A DNA stretch of 64,000 nucleotides from Altererythrobacter sp. CAU 1644 (GTDB lineage: Bacteria > Pseudomonadota > Alphaproteobacteria > Sphingomonadales > Sphingomonadaceae), in the NCBI RefSeq assembly GCF_029623755.1, contig NZ_CP121106.1, positions 62,001 to 126,000 of the forward strand, written 5' to 3'. The position numbers and the translations under genes were made by a program. The number at the start of each line of letters is the position of its first letter. The first letter of the stretch is position 1. Of this stretch, positions 20,159 through 30,064 are shown piece by piece. Below the pieces are notes generated by a model, which ran no database searches, was not told where the DNA came from, and saw only the letters and a program-made list of their open reading frames with translations.

Positions 20159-21589
20159 ATGCGAGGCGAACCGCAACCTGCCCTGAGTAAAATCGACAGG
20201 GCTGCCGAATATCGACCCGATCCGGCGATTCTCGAACTGGCCGACTGGCTTGGAGATGCGGTCGCTCCCGCCGATTTCCCGCAGACCTTGCTGCGGTTCC
20301 GCAACGATCGGGCCGCAGCGACGATCGGGCTCGCCAGCCTGAGCGACGAGCAATGGCTCGGCCATTTCGGGCGTTTCGAACCGCTTGCCGAAAATCTTCC
20401 GCACCCTCTCGCGCTCAAATACCACGGCCACCAGTTCCGCGTGTACAACCCCGAGATCGGCGACGGACGCGGGTTCCTGTTTGCCCAGATGCGGGACGGC
20501 GCTGGTCGCCTGCTCGATCTCGGCACCAAGGGTTCCGGCACTACGCCCTACAGCCGCACGGCGGACGGCCGACTGACGCTGAAGGGCGCGGTGAGGGAAA
20601 TCCTTGCGACCGAGATGCTCGAGGCGCTGGGAGTCTACACCTCCAAGACATTCTCCGTGATCGAGACCGGCGAGGAACTCGAGCGCAACGACGAACCTTC
20701 CCCCACCAGGTCCGCCGTGATGACCCGCCTCAGCCACGGCCATATCCGGATCGGAACTTTCCAGCGCCTGCTCGCGCTGGAGGATCGTGAGCATATGGAG
20801 GCGCTGGTCGCATATTGCCTTACGCAGTTTCCCGGGCCGCCGCCCCCACCCGATGCGCCGGGCCGCGACGAGCCGGCCGTCATCCTGATGCACCAGGTGG
20901 TCGAGCGCCTGGCCGACCTCGCGGCGAGCTGGATGGTGGCAGGCTTCGTCCACGGTGTGCTCAATACCGACAACATGAACGTGACCGGCGAGAGTTTCGA
21001 CTATGGCCCATGGCGCTTCCTCCCGGCGTGGAACCCGGGCTTCACCGCAGCCTATTTCGACCAGGCAGGGCTATATGCCTTCGGGCGCCAGCCGGAAGCC
21101 CTGCACTGGAATTGCGGGCAGTTCGCGGTCGCGATGCGCCTGCTGGTCGATGCCGAACCGCTGCTCGCCGCCATGAACCGATTCGGCGAGCTCTACATGG
21201 CGGCGATTTCGCGCCGGTGGTGCTGGCGGCTCGGCGTCGAGACCAAGGGCGACGCGCGCGACACCCAAATCGTATCCGCAAGCGAAAAGGCGATGCGGGA
21301 AAGCCAGGCACAGCCCGACGAGTTCTTCTATCGCCATCGGGGCGGACGCGCGGCGAACGGGGAACTGGCCGAAGCCCTGGCCGATTACGCACCCGTCGCC
21401 TGTGACCATCCCTATTGGTCGGAGGGTGCCGTCGAAAGCATGCTGATCGACGAGGTCGATACGCTGTGGTCGGCAATCGACCAGCGCGACGACTGGGCAC
21501 CGCTCCATGACAAGATCGAGCGCATTCGCCGTTTGGGTGCGGCGCATGGCGCACCACCGACTGCACCCGCAATATTTTCCGAGAGTTAG
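20159..21589 (+). CDS. selO: SelO family protein adenylyltransferase (UPF0061/YdiU)
   Basis: 476 residues from the ATG at 20159. Diagnostic blocks are PADFPQTLLRFRN, LKYHGHQFRVYNPEIGDGRG, LLDLGTKGSGTTPYSR, HGVLNTDNMNVTGESFDYGP and FGRQPEALHWN. SelO is a pseudokinase that transfers AMP from ATP to Ser/Thr/Tyr of target proteins in redox regulation. The longer in-frame extension to 20069 (MLLGAFRSASCC) lacks family similarity and crosses the divergent hydrolase start, so it was not used. No selenocysteine or C-terminal active cysteine is seen, as usual for bacterial members. Confidence 0.94.
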   Translation: MRGEPQPALSKIDRAAEYRPDPAILELADWLGDAVAPADFPQTLLRFRNDRAAATIGLASLSDEQWLGHFGRFEPLAENLPHPLALKYHGHQFRVYNPEIGDGRGFLFAQMRDGAGRLLDLGTKGSGTTPYSRTADGRLTLKGAVREILATEMLEALGVYTSKTFSVIETGEELERNDEPSPTRSAVMTRLSHGHIRIGTFQRLLALEDREHMEALVAYCLTQFPGPPPPPDAPGRDEPAVILMHQVVERLADLAASWMVAGFVHGVLNTDNMNVTGESFDYGPWRFLPAWNPGFTAAYFDQAGLYAFGRQPEALHWNCGQFAVAMRLLVDAEPLLAAMNRFGELYMAAISRRWCWRLGVETKGDARDTQIVSASEKAMRESQAQPDEFFYRHRGGRAANGELAEALADYAPVACDHPYWSEGAVESMLIDEVDTLWSAIDQRDDWAPLHDKIERIRRLGAAHGAPPTAPAIFSES

Positions 21590-21668
21590 CTACGCGGTTT
21601 TACGTCCACCACTTCCCATTGGTGAAGCTTCAGACTAACGGAATTGCCGAGGAAGACAAAAAAGCGCT

Positions 21669-23087
21669 GTGACGGAATTTTCGATCATATCGCAAGAACC
21701 TGCGACCGGGCTGGTGTTCTGGGAAAAGCAGGTCAGCGACATCGGCTTTGCGGTGGAGAAGGCGCGCAAGGCATGGCCCGAGTGGGCCTCGCAGCCGCTC
21801 GCCAACCGCATGGAACTGATGCGCCGCTTCGCCAACGAGGTCCGCGGCGAGCAGGAAGAATTCGCCAAACTCATCGCGCGCGAAACGGGCAAGCCATTGT
21901 GGGAAGCGCGAACCGAGGTCGATTCGGTCATCAACAAGGTCGAGATCTCGATCCGCGCCTATGCCGAACGGACTGGAAGGAAGAAGCTCGACAGCGCTCT
22001 CCAGGGGACCGCCGCGGTTCGCCACAAGCCGCACGGGGTCATGGCCGTGCTCGGCCCCTACAACTTCCCGGCCCACCTTCCCAATGGCCACATCGTGCCC
22101 GCGCTGATCGCGGGCAATGCGGTGTTGTTCAAGCCGAGCGAGAAGACCCCGGCCGTGGGCGAATTCCTGGTCCAGTGCCTGCACAAGGCCGGCGTGCCCG
22201 AAGACGTGATCCAGCTGATCGTCGGCGGCAAGGAGGCCGGCAAGCGCCTGATTTCGAACAACGGGATCGACGGGGTGCTGTTCACAGGCTCGGTCCAGGC
22301 GGGCATTGCGATCAACCGCACGCTGTCGACCAACCCCGGCAAGATCGTCGCGCTGGAAATGGGCGGCAATAATCCGATCGTGATGATCGACACGCCGCTG
22401 CACAAGGATGCAGCCGCCCTGATCGTGCAGAGCGCCTTCACCTCGGCCGGCCAGCGGTGCACGGCGGCGCGGCGGCTGATCGTGCTCGAGCACCTCTACG
22501 GCGTTGTCATGGATGAGGTGCTGAAGCTGACCAAACGCCTGGTGATCGACGAACCCTTTGCCGATCCGCAGCCCTTCATGGGACCGTTGATCGACAACGA
22601 CACCGCCGATGCGCTGTCGGAGAGCTTTCTCCACCTGATCACCACCGGTGGCAAGGCGCTGGAGTACATGCGCAAGCCTGATCCCAAGCTACCGTTCCTG
22701 ACACCGGGGATCGTCGATACGACCAACATGAAGGACCGGCCCGACGTCGAACTGTTCGGACCGATCCTGCAGGTCATTCGCGTGCCCGATTTCGAAGCCG
22801 CCATTGCCGAAGCCAACAACACCCGCTTCGGCCTGTCGGCCTCGCTCATCGGCGGCGGGCCGCAGGACTACAACCGCTTCTGGGCGAATGTCCGCGCAGG
22901 CGTGATCAACTGGAACCGCCCGACCAATGGCGCCTCTTCGACGGCCCCCTTCGGCGGAGTCGGCCTGTCCGGCAACCACCGTCCGGCGGCATATTATGCG
23001 GCCGACTATTGCGCCTATCCCGTCGCCAGCACGGAAATGGATCAGCCGCGCGCCAATATCGGCGTCGGGCTCAAGGATCCGCGGTAG
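21669..23087 (+). CDS. astD: N-succinylglutamate 5-semialdehyde dehydrogenase
   Basis: 472 residues from a GTG at 21669 preceded by GAGGAAG. It is an aldehyde dehydrogenase with catalytic C264 (SAGQRCTAARR), general base E230 (LEMGGNN) and the NAD-binding FTGS. FPAHLPNGHIVPALIAGNAV and IDEPFADPQPFMGP are specific to AstD. The enzyme oxidises succinylglutamate semialdehyde in the arginine succinyltransferase pathway. No other ast gene is nearby in this window, so the partner genes must lie elsewhere. The stop is 5 bp from the convergent lipoprotein gene. Confidence 0.93.
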   Translation: MTEFSIISQEPATGLVFWEKQVSDIGFAVEKARKAWPEWASQPLANRMELMRRFANEVRGEQEEFAKLIARETGKPLWEARTEVDSVINKVEISIRAYAERTGRKKLDSALQGTAAVRHKPHGVMAVLGPYNFPAHLPNGHIVPALIAGNAVLFKPSEKTPAVGEFLVQCLHKAGVPEDVIQLIVGGKEAGKRLISNNGIDGVLFTGSVQAGIAINRTLSTNPGKIVALEMGGNNPIVMIDTPLHKDAAALIVQSAFTSAGQRCTAARRLIVLEHLYGVVMDEVLKLTKRLVIDEPFADPQPFMGPLIDNDTADALSESFLHLITTGGKALEYMRKPDPKLPFLTPGIVDTTNMKDRPDVELFGPILQVIRVPDFEAAIAEANNTRFGLSASLIGGGPQDYNRFWANVRAGVINWNRPTNGASSTAPFGGVGLSGNHRPAAYYAADYCAYPVASTEMDQPRANIGVGLKDPR

Positions 23088-23092
23088 ATCGG

Positions 23093-23809
23093 CTACTCTT
23101 CGAGCGTCACGATATCGACGGCGAGCAGCCCACCCTCGCGTTCGCGCAGGTGTACGGCGAGATGACCTGACTTGCCCTTGCCGCGGATCGCGTATTCGGG
23201 CCCTTCATGGATTTGCGGGGCAAGGCCGGAACGCTGAGCCACCGTATAGTGAAAGGTGAGCGCTTCCTCGACTGGCAACGGCGTCAGGTAGGTGACCGAA
23301 CGCAGCTTGCAGCCTGCACGGTCGGTACCTGCGGCCTCCACCACCGCTCCGCGCGGGACGATCTCGGCAAACTTCGGGAGCCGCGCAGCCCAGATTGCGG
23401 AATACTCGACCGATGGCGCGCAGCTTGCCGAGAATTCGATCATTTCCGCACGTTGCTGCGAGGTGACCGCCTCACCGAGATTGGGCACGCCCGACGATGC
23501 GATGGGTCGAGGCAACTCAGGAATCTGCCCTCCCTCGATCAGGCGGATGCGGGCGGCATCGCTCGCTGTGGCTATCGCCGCCGGCGATGCGTCGATCGGC
23601 GGCAGGGACTGTTCGTAGCCGATCGTGAGCGCGGCATTTGCCTCGTTCTGTGACACCAGCTCCGGATCGGTCATCAAGGGGAGATTGATCGCGCGCACCA
23701 GCAGCGGATCGCTCTCCTGCTTGGCGGTGTTCTCGGACGCCTCACCCGCGCAGGACGCAAGCGCTACTGCAAGGCTGCACAACATCAACGTCGGAAAAAC
23801 GCGATCCAT
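23093..23809 (-). CDS. Predicted lipoprotein of unknown function
   Basis: 238 residues from the ATG at 23809. The N-terminus MDRVFPTLMLCSLAVALASC is a lipoprotein signal with C20 as the likely lipidated residue. The mature part has two cysteine pairs far apart (SASCAPS and GTDRAGCKL), possibly a disulfide, and a C-terminal beta-rich segment (YAIRGKGKSGHLAVHL). I recognise no domain. An ATG 21 bp upstream (23830) is also possible. It lies tail-to-tail with astD. Confidence 0.7.
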   Translation of the reverse strand: MDRVFPTLMLCSLAVALASCAGEASENTAKQESDPLLVRAINLPLMTDPELVSQNEANAALTIGYEQSLPPIDASPAAIATASDAARIRLIEGGQIPELPRPIASSGVPNLGEAVTSQQRAEMIEFSASCAPSVEYSAIWAARLPKFAEIVPRGAVVEAAGTDRAGCKLRSVTYLTPLPVEEALTFHYTVAQRSGLAPQIHEGPEYAIRGKGKSGHLAVHLREREGGLLAVDIVTLEE

Positions 23810-24023
23810 CGCTCGAGAATCCTGCCTCAATGACGGCGCCCATGCGCGCCTGTACGAATTCTCCCGCGATCATCGCGCAATATGGTTAATTTTCGCCCCA
23901 GATCCTCCACCTACATACTGAAGGCGCCCCTCTGCACTAGGCAAAGGAGCGCCTTCCGCGACCTGGTGGGAGCCGCGCCGGGGCCACTTGGTGGGAATGG
24001 CCCAAGTTGGGAAAATTTAGTGT

Positions 24024-24494
24024 CTAGCGGCAGCGGGTGCTGCTGCGGTCGATCGCCCTGCCGAGAATTGCGCCGCCCGCGGCACCGAGGATCGCACCGA
24101 GCGTACGGTCGCCGCCGCGCCCGGCAATCTCATGCCCGGCCAGAGCGCCCACGCCCGCACCAATCAGCAGACCGGTGGTGCCGTTTTCCTTGCGGCAGTA
24201 ATAGCGATTGTCGCGACCGCGCCAGATGCGGGTGTTGCGATGGACCGGCTCGCCGTACCGATCATACCGATCATAACGGTCAGAATAGCGGTCGCCGCGG
24301 TCATAATAGCTGTCGCGATAGTGACGATGCTTGTGGCGCTTGCGCTTGTGTTCGAATGTCATGTCACCCAGGACATGCGCGGTTTGCGCGTGCTGACCCG
24401 GCACGGCAATTTCGGCTGCGCTAACAGGGGCGGCAACGGCCAGTGTGAGGCCTGCTGCAGAAATGATGGCGGCTTGCTTGGCGAGCTTTAGCAT
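24024..24494 (-). CDS. Glycine-zipper periplasmic/outer membrane protein with Asp-Arg-Tyr repeats
   Basis: 156 residues from the ATG at 24494. Residues 1-27 form a signal peptide (PVSA/AE). A basic-aromatic stretch (KRKRHKHRHYRD) is followed by short DRYD repeats at about 60-80. The C-terminal half is a glycine zipper (GLLIGAGVGALAGHEIAGRGG and LGAILGAAGGAILG) like 17 kDa surface antigen and related envelope proteins. A cysteine near residue 98 and one at the C-terminus could pair. Function is unknown; a structural envelope role is likely. Confidence 0.78.
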   Translation of the reverse strand: MLKLAKQAAIISAAGLTLAVAAPVSAAEIAVPGQHAQTAHVLGDMTFEHKRKRHKHRHYRDSYYDRGDRYSDRYDRYDRYGEPVHRNTRIWRGRDNRYYCRKENGTTGLLIGAGVGALAGHEIAGRGGDRTLGAILGAAGGAILGRAIDRSSTRCR

Positions 24495-24695
24495 CGGTTT
24501 GGTCCTTCGGTCCTTATTCGCGGTCACCACCCGCGGTGTTTGTCGAGGTGTTCAGTTTTAGAACGTCGAACCTGAACGAAATGCAACGCGGCGTGCAGCA
24601 TTCCGTTCATGCGACGAACCGAAGGATTTTCGCCGACGAGCCGAATGAAACTTGGCGCTTGCAGCTACTGCCCGCCCCGCATACGAGCGCCGTGC

Positions 24696-25598
24696 ATGCC
24701 TGCGAACAAAACCAATCCCGCGCCTTCGGGGGTGCCAGCCGCCCTCGCGGCCTACGGGATATGGGGCTTCCTGCCGCTGTACCTGCTGCTGGTTAAGAGC
24801 GTCCCGCCGTTCGAATTCGTCGGCTGGCGAATCATCTGGACGCTGCCGATCTGCCTCGTGATCGTGCTGATTCGCGGCCAGTGGGCAAACGTGCGCCAGG
24901 CCATCGCGCAGCGCCGCTCCATTTCGATCCTGTGCCTTACCGCTTCGATCATCGGTGCCAACTGGCTGATCTATGTCTGGGCCATCCAGAACGGCAACGT
25001 CTACGCGGCGAGCCTGGGCTATTACATCAACCCGCTGATCAACATCCTGCTCGGCACCGTTCTGCTGGGCGAACGGCTGTCGCGAATGCAATGGATCGCC
25101 GTGTTGCTGGCGGGGTGCGGAGTGGCTGTACTGCTGGCAGGCGCGCTCGATACGCTGTGGATCAGCCTCGCCCTCGCCTCCTCCTTTGCCGTCTACGGAC
25201 TGCTGCGCAAGCAACTGGATGTCGGTTCGCTGCCGGGGCTGACGATCGAGAGCGCAGTCCTCTTCTTCCCTGCGGTCGCGATCGCATGGTGGTACGCCTC
25301 GGGCCCGCAGGGTTCGTCCTTCGCCGTGTCGTGGCAACTGAGCTCCTACATCGTGCTGGGCGGCTTCCTGACGGCGATCCCGCTGCTGCTGTTTGCCGTC
25401 GCGGCGCGCCGGATGGAGTATTCGACCCTCGGCTTCTTCCAGTACATTGCGCCGACGCTGGTCTTCATCATCGGGCTGACGGTGTTCGAGCAGGAGCTCA
25501 AGCCCGCGCAGGCCGCGAGCTTCGCACTTATCTGGACGGCGATCGCCGTGTTCCTGTGGGATATGTGGAAGCGCAGCCGCGCCGTCTCGGTCGCCTAG
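24696..25598 (+). CDS. rarD: RarD family EamA transporter
   Basis: 300 residues with ten predicted membrane helices in two EamA repeats. Family blocks are [49 protein letters not shown] and [15 protein letters not shown] sequence near the end. The ATG at 24696 is chosen because the upstream in-frame extension is Cys/Arg-rich and hydrophilic. RarD proteins export or import metabolites of uncertain identity. The stop overlaps the convergent pyrC stop by three bases. Confidence 0.9.
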   Translation: MPANKTNPAPSGVPAALAAYGIWGFLPLYLLLVKSVPPFEFVGWRIIWTLPICLVIVLIRGQWANVRQAIAQRRSISILCLTASIIGANWLIYVWAIQNGNVYAASLGYYINPLINILLGTVLLGERLSRMQWIAVLLAGCGVAVLLAGALDTLWISLALASSFAVYGLLRKQLDVGSLPGLTIESAVLFFPAVAIAWWYASGPQGSSFAVSWQLSSYIVLGGFLTAIPLLLFAVAARRMEYSTLGFFQYIAPTLVFIIGLTVFEQELKPAQAASFALIWTAIAVFLWDMWKRSRAVSVA

Positions 25599-26638
25599 GG
25601 CACGAATTTCCAGCCGAGCGTATCGCCGGCATGAAACGGGACGATGGCGGTCCCGACCGCGGGCAAATCGATCGAGTCGGCCACGGCAACCTCGCTTCGT
25701 TCGAGCGTGACCTTCGCTTCGTTTACCGGCAGGCCATAGAAGGCCGGTCCGTGGAGCGAGGCAAAGCCTTCGAATCGGTCGAGCGCGCCCTCTTCTTCGA
25801 ACACGGTGACATAGCTTTCGAGCGCATAGGGCGCGTTGAAGATGCCCGCGCAGCCGCAGGCACTCTCTTTGGCTTCGCGCGTATGCGGCGCGCTGTCGGT
25901 GCCGAGAAAGAACTTGGGCGAGCCCGAAGTCGCCGCCTTGCGCAGCGCCAGCCGATGCTGCTCGCGCTTGGCGACCGGCAGGCAATAGGCATGCGGCCTG
26001 ATCCCGCCGACCAGCATGGCGTTGCGATTAATGTGCAGATGCTGCGGCGTGATCGTCGCCGCGACATTCTCGCCAGCGGCCATGACGAACTCGGCCGCCT
26101 CGCTGGTGGTGATGTGTTCGAACACGATTTTCAGGCCGGGAAAATCGGCGACGATCCTCGACAGGTGGCGGTCGATGAATTCCGCCTCGCGATCGAATAC
26201 GTCAATGTCGGCTTCGGTTACCTCACCGTGGACACAAAGTACGATCCCATCGCGCTGCATCCGGTCGAGCACGGGGTAGAGATTGCCGATATCGGTCACG
26301 CCGTGCGCCGAGTTGGTCGTGGCGTTGGCGGGATAGAGCTTGGCCGCGGTAAAGACGCCCTCGGCCGCACCGCGTGCCAGGTCGTCCGGGTCGGTGCTAT
26401 CGGTGAGATAGCAGGTCATCAGCGGCGTGAAGTCGAGCCCCTCAGGCACCGCAGCCAGGATCCGCTCGCGATATGCCGAAGCGCTGGCCGTGTCCGTCAC
26501 CGGCGGGGTCAGATTGGGCATGACGATCGCCCGGGCGAATTGCCGCGCGGTATAGGCCACCACATCGTGCAGCATGTCGCCGTCACGCAAATGCACGTGC
26601 CAGTCGTCGGGGCGGCGGATCGTCAGGCTCTCTGTCAT
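25595..26638 (-). CDS. pyrC: Dihydroorotase (class II, homodimeric)
   Basis: 347 residues. H14 and H16 (WHVHLRDG), K100 (TAAKLYPA) as the carboxylated lysine, the VHGEV histidine, FEHITT histidine and the FLGTDSAPH aspartate complete the binuclear zinc site. It closes N-carbamoylaspartate to dihydroorotate in pyrimidine synthesis. The start ATG is at 26638; the longer upstream frame is a shadow of the ATP-grasp gene. pyrE is also in this window at 49530 but unlinked. Confidence 0.95.
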   Translation of the reverse strand: MTESLTIRRPDDWHVHLRDGDMLHDVVAYTARQFARAIVMPNLTPPVTDTASASAYRERILAAVPEGLDFTPLMTCYLTDSTDPDDLARGAAEGVFTAAKLYPANATTNSAHGVTDIGNLYPVLDRMQRDGIVLCVHGEVTEADIDVFDREAEFIDRHLSRIVADFPGLKIVFEHITTSEAAEFVMAAGENVAATITPQHLHINRNAMLVGGIRPHAYCLPVAKREQHRLALRKAATSGSPKFFLGTDSAPHTREAKESACGCAGIFNAPYALESYVTVFEEEGALDRFEGFASLHGPAFYGLPVNEAKVTLERSEVAVADSIDLPAVGTAIVPFHAGDTLGWKFVP

Positions 26639-26706
26639 CACGCGCCCCTGTAGAAGCGTGCGACGCATCTTTCCAGTGAGCAGATGCGTGGCTAGAGGCT
26701 CGGGCC

Positions 26707-27591
26707 ATGAAAATCGGATTCCTGACCTGCCCGGGCACGCATCCCGGCTCGCCGCGCCGCCGTGAAGATGCCTTCGAACATGATGTGCAGGTCGCAGCGC
26801 TGCGCCCTGCCCTGGCGGCACGCGGCATAGAACTGCGCGAGATCGACTGGCGCTCGCCGGTCGGCGATTTCGCCGAGCTGCCGCTGATCCTGGTGGGAAC
26901 GCCGTGGGATTATCAGGACGACGAGGCGGCCTTCCTCGCCAAGCTCGAGGAACTCGAAAGTGCCGGGCACCAGGTCTGCAACTCGGCCCGGATCGTCCGC
27001 TGGAATTCGCGCAAGACCTATCTGCGCGATCTTGCCGAGCGCGGCGCGCAGACCATCCCGACGATCTGGGTCGATCGTGCCTCCGCCGCCGATATCGAAT
27101 CGGCCATGGCGGAATTCGGGTGCGACGCCCTCGTGGCCAAGCGGCAGGTGGGCGCCGGAGCCGAGGGCCAGTCGATGCACCGCAAGGGCTCGCTCGATGG
27201 CGATTGGTGGATGGGCCAGCCGATGATGCTGCAGCCCTTTCTCGCGCAGATCACCACCGACGGCGAGTACTCGTTCCTCTTCGTCGACGGGCAGTTCTCG
27301 CATGCGCTGGTCAAGCGCCCGGCCAGCGGCGACTATCGCGTGCAGTCGCTGTACGGCGGCACCGAGCAACCGCTCGAACCAGATCCTGCCGACCTCGCTG
27401 CGGCGCAGGCCATCGTCGATGCCATCCCGCTCGGCACGCCGCTCTATGCGCGGATCGACATGGTGCGCGGCGATGACGGTGGATTGCTGGTGATGGAGGC
27501 GGAAATGATCGAGCCCTACCTCTATCCCGAGCAGGGACCACGGCTGGGTGAACTGATGGCCGAGGCGATCGAGCGACGCCTCAAAGCTTGA
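26707..27591 (+). CDS. ATP-grasp domain protein (RimK/glutathione synthetase-like)
   Basis: 294 residues. The three-part ATP-grasp layout is visible: an N-terminal alpha/beta domain ending in [10 protein letters not shown], the ATP-binding [14 protein letters not shown] loop with K and Gly residues (about 145-158), and [24 protein letters not shown] with metal-binding D and E. Such enzymes ligate a carboxylate to an amine or thiol. The closest general match is the RimK-like/YheC type of unknown substrate. GAGG precedes the ATG. It reads into ygfZ 31 bp downstream. Confidence 0.8.
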   Translation: MKIGFLTCPGTHPGSPRRREDAFEHDVQVAALRPALAARGIELREIDWRSPVGDFAELPLILVGTPWDYQDDEAAFLAKLEELESAGHQVCNSARIVRWNSRKTYLRDLAERGAQTIPTIWVDRASAADIESAMAEFGCDALVAKRQVGAGAEGQSMHRKGSLDGDWWMGQPMMLQPFLAQITTDGEYSFLFVDGQFSHALVKRPASGDYRVQSLYGGTEQPLEPDPADLAAAQAIVDAIPLGTPLYARIDMVRGDDGGLLVMEAEMIEPYLYPEQGPRLGELMAEAIERRLKA

Positions 27592-27622
27592 TCGTGGCCG
27601 CGGGCGCCCCACCTTGTCATCC

Positions 27623-28363
27623 ATGACCGCAAATCGCCTGTTCACCCGCGCCCTGATCCGGCTTTCCCCCGAAAGCGACGAGGAAGATGTCGCGGGGTTC
27701 CTGCAGAGCCTCGTCACCAATGACGTGACCGGCAAGCTCCCCGTCTATGCCGCGCTGCTGTCCGCGCAGGGCAAGACCATGTTCGACTTCTTCGTCTGGC
27801 CAGCGGGTAATGGCGAACTGCTGATCGAGTGCGAGGCCGACGCGGCCGATGACCTGGTCAAGCGCCTTTCGCTCTATCGCCTGCGCCGCAAAATCACGAT
27901 TGCGCGCGACGACAGCCTCGGGGCCTATTGGCAGGTACAGATGGGCGCTGGCGGGGCCGCCGATCCGCGCCTCGCGGCACTCGGCCAGCGCTGGATCGCC
28001 CCGGCCCGCGACTCGGACGAGAGCGCCGATGGCGCCTATCGCAAGCACCGCCTCGACCTCGGCGTTCCGGAAGGCCGCGCCGAACTGGGCGATATCCTGT
28101 GGCTCGAAACCAATGCCGTCGAACTGCGCGGCGTCAGCTTCGACAAGGGTTGCTACATCGGGCAGGAGAACACCGCCCGGATGAACTGGCGGCAGAAAGT
28201 CAACCGGCGCCTGGTGGTGGTGCCGCTCGACCAGTCCGACGAGAAACGCCGCAAGCACCAGCATGAAGAGCTTGGCCGGGCGATCGATCACATTCGGGTC
28301 GAGAACATCGATCCCTCGCTCGCGCCCGAATGGCTGAAGGCTTCGCTTATCGCGGCTGGCTGA
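27623..28363 (+). CDS. ygfZ: Folate-dependent Fe-S cluster assembly factor YgfZ
   Basis: 246 residues from the ATG at 27623. The defining motif KGCYIGQE is at 175-182 with the essential cysteine C177. The protein has the GcvT-like fold and binds tetrahydrofolate, supporting maturation or repair of certain Fe-S enzymes. A TTG 9 bp upstream is an alternative start. The 3' end overlaps the convergent TetR gene by 17 bp. Confidence 0.92.
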   Translation: MTANRLFTRALIRLSPESDEEDVAGFLQSLVTNDVTGKLPVYAALLSAQGKTMFDFFVWPAGNGELLIECEADAADDLVKRLSLYRLRRKITIARDDSLGAYWQVQMGAGGAADPRLAALGQRWIAPARDSDESADGAYRKHRLDLGVPEGRAELGDILWLETNAVELRGVSFDKGCYIGQENTARMNWRQKVNRRLVVVPLDQSDEKRRKHQHEELGRAIDHIRVENIDPSLAPEWLKASLIAAG

Positions 28364-28946
28364 CGAGGTCGAGCGAGCCTTCGAGCATGCGCTGCGCATG
28401 ATCGCGCGCGGCAGTCTCCGGCAAGCCGAGCGAGCGCGCCAGTGCCGATCCGATCAGCGCATCTCCCATCGCCATCAGCACCAGCGCCAGCGTCTCCTGA
28501 TGCATCCGCAACACGCCTTCGTGCCCATCCGCTTCGCCCGGAGCGATATCGTCAACCAGCTGGTGGATCGTCTCGACGATCGGTGTCAGCGCGTCCTCAT
28601 TGCCGGTGAGAATCATCCAGCTGGCGAGTGCGCCCGCCCCTTCCTTGTCGAATGCGTCGAAAGCGAGGTCGACAACTTCACGCGGACTTCCAAGTCCTGC
28701 ACGGCTAGCTTCGACCGCTTGTTTGATCGTTTCGCAGACAGTCTCGGCAATATGGCGCGCCAGTTCTTTCTGGAGTCCGGAAGCCGATCCGAAATGGTGC
28801 AGCAAATTCGCATGCGTGCGGCCGATTCTACCTGCGACAGCCTTCAATGTTACCGATTGAGGACCGGTTTCGATCAATAACGCCCGTGCCGCTTCGAGCG
28901 CACTACTTCGCGATTCCTCGGGTGTTAATCTCTTGCGACTTGCCAT
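28347..28946 (-). CDS. TetR/AcrR family transcriptional regulator
   Basis: 199 residues. The N-terminal helix-turn-helix (TLKAVAGRIGRTHANLLHHFGS, split here at about 33-54) is TetR-like, with LLHHFG replacing the usual LYYHF. The C-terminal ligand domain is helical and unrecognised. The start is only 30 bp from the divergent PF10118 gene, and the promoter of that gene overlaps this start, so the regulator very likely controls it. A lipid or fatty-acid ligand would suit the neighbourhood but is not shown. Confidence 0.88.
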   Translation of the reverse strand: MASRKRLTPEESRSSALEAARALLIETGPQSVTLKAVAGRIGRTHANLLHHFGSASGLQKELARHIAETVCETIKQAVEASRAGLGSPREVVDLAFDAFDKEGAGALASWMILTGNEDALTPIVETIHQLVDDIAPGEADGHEGVLRMHQETLALVLMAMGDALIGSALARSLGLPETAARDHAQRMLEGSLDLVSQPR

Positions 28947-28968
28947 TGAATCTTATGCCTAATAGAAT
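28940..28968 (+). promoter_or_regulatory. Promoter for the first PF10118 gene, overlapping the TetR start
   Basis: TTGCCA at 28940-28945 and TAGAAT at 28963-28968 are separated by exactly 17 bp. Transcription would begin near 28975, two bases before the ATG at 28977, so the message could be leaderless; no ribosome-binding site is visible. A TAAGAT element on the minus strand at 28954-28949 could serve the regulator. Confidence 0.5.
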
Positions 28969-28976
28969 CCTAACCC

Positions 28977-29897
28977 ATGGAAGAGCGGACCGGCATTGAC
29001 CTAGAACGCGTGGACCGGCCCGGCAAGGGCCCGGTGGAAAGCATCACCGCCAGAGGGTCTGCGACCCCTGCCGAACACGAGTTGATCGTGCGCGACCGGC
29101 GGTTCGATCGCGGGGCGATGGTGCCGCGCTGGTGGCACTCTAACGACCCGGTGGCGACCGCCTGGTACAATTCGGTATCGGCCAGCCTGCCGCGCGGCGA
29201 GGCCTTCTTCATCGATACCTTGCGCGATTTCCGCGAGGGCCTGCCGCCCAAGCTGGCGCGCGAGATCAAGGCTTTCACCACCCAGGAAATCAATCACACG
29301 CGCGAGCATGTCGCGTTCAACCGCCTCGTCGCCGATCACGGCTATAACGTCGAGAGCATCGACCAGGGCATCCAGGCGATGCTCGACCTCGCCGCCGGAC
29401 GGCCCAAGGAATTCAACCTCGCCATCACCATCGCGCTCGAACATTTCGCCGCGATCATCAGCCGCCAGCTCTTGGCCAAATCCGAATATCTCGACGGCGC
29501 CGACCCGGTCGCCGCCGATATCTGGCGCTGGCACGCAACCGAGGAAATCGAGCACAAGGGGCTAGTTTACGACATCTGGCTTCATGCCACCCGCGATTGG
29601 TCAGCTTGGAAACGCTACAAGACCCGCGCGCTGGTCGCCGCGCTGATCACCAAGAAATATTTCGGCAACCGCATTCGCGATGCGATCGGCCTGCTCGAAC
29701 AGGACGGCTATTCACGCCGCAAGGCCAAGTGGAGCCTCTATGCCTTCCTCTGGTGGAAACCCGGCATGATGCGGCGGATGTTCTTCGAATGGGCGACCAT
29801 TTTGACGCCCGGGTTCCATCCGTGGAAGCATGATGACCGCGCGCTGATCGGGAAGCTTGAAAGCCCCTATGCCGATGCGGTGATGCCGGCGGAATGA
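28977..29897 (+). CDS. PF10118 predicted metal-dependent (di-iron-like) protein, copy 1
   Basis: 306 residues of the family named metal-dependent hydrolase (PF10118). The sequence has a ferritin-like set of acidic and histidine residues: E75, the EINHTREH block (E104, H107, E110, H111), E155-H156, and H186, E189-E193 in HATEEIEH. This spacing over four helices suggests a di-iron site; true hydrolase activity is not established. A paralogue sits at 32863-33744, with a CYP153-like system between. Membrane association is possible from the aromatic C-terminal half (FLWWKPGMMRRMFFEW). A leaderless start is suggested by the promoter position. Confidence 0.82.
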   Translation: MEERTGIDLERVDRPGKGPVESITARGSATPAEHELIVRDRRFDRGAMVPRWWHSNDPVATAWYNSVSASLPRGEAFFIDTLRDFREGLPPKLAREIKAFTTQEINHTREHVAFNRLVADHGYNVESIDQGIQAMLDLAAGRPKEFNLAITIALEHFAAIISRQLLAKSEYLDGADPVAADIWRWHATEEIEHKGLVYDIWLHATRDWSAWKRYKTRALVAALITKKYFGNRIRDAIGLLEQDGYSRRKAKWSLYAFLWWKPGMMRRMFFEWATILTPGFHPWKHDDRALIGKLESPYADAVMPAE

Positions 29898-30064
29898 TCG
29901 AGGCGGATGGGCCGCTGAGCAATTCGGCAGATGAAAGGGCGGTGTTACCCACTCTCATAGCTGTGCTCCTCAGTATCCCAAAATGCGAACCAGTGGGGCA
30001 AGTTCGGCAGAGCCACCACCTAATCTCCATTGCATCTTGGTCGGCGCTGCCACAAAAGCCTGGC
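29898..30064. other. Intergenic 167 bp before the TetR gene
   Basis: No coding evidence beyond an in-frame extension of the TetR gene. It contains GC-poor sequence and no clear hairpin terminator for the PF10118 gene. A promoter for the regulator is expected here but no convincing -35/-10 pair stands out. Confidence 0.4.

Noticed and set aside
24558..25985. 475-residue minus-strand open frame over rarD
   Set aside because: Antisense to rarD, low-complexity charged composition, no motif.
24881..26653. 590-residue plus-strand open frame over rarD and pyrC
   Set aside because: Runs across two real genes in the wrong frame or strand; no domain.
29894..30064. N-terminal extension of the second TetR gene
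   Set aside because: Extra 57 residues lack regulator similarity; helix-turn-helix proteins of this family start close to the ATG at 30065.
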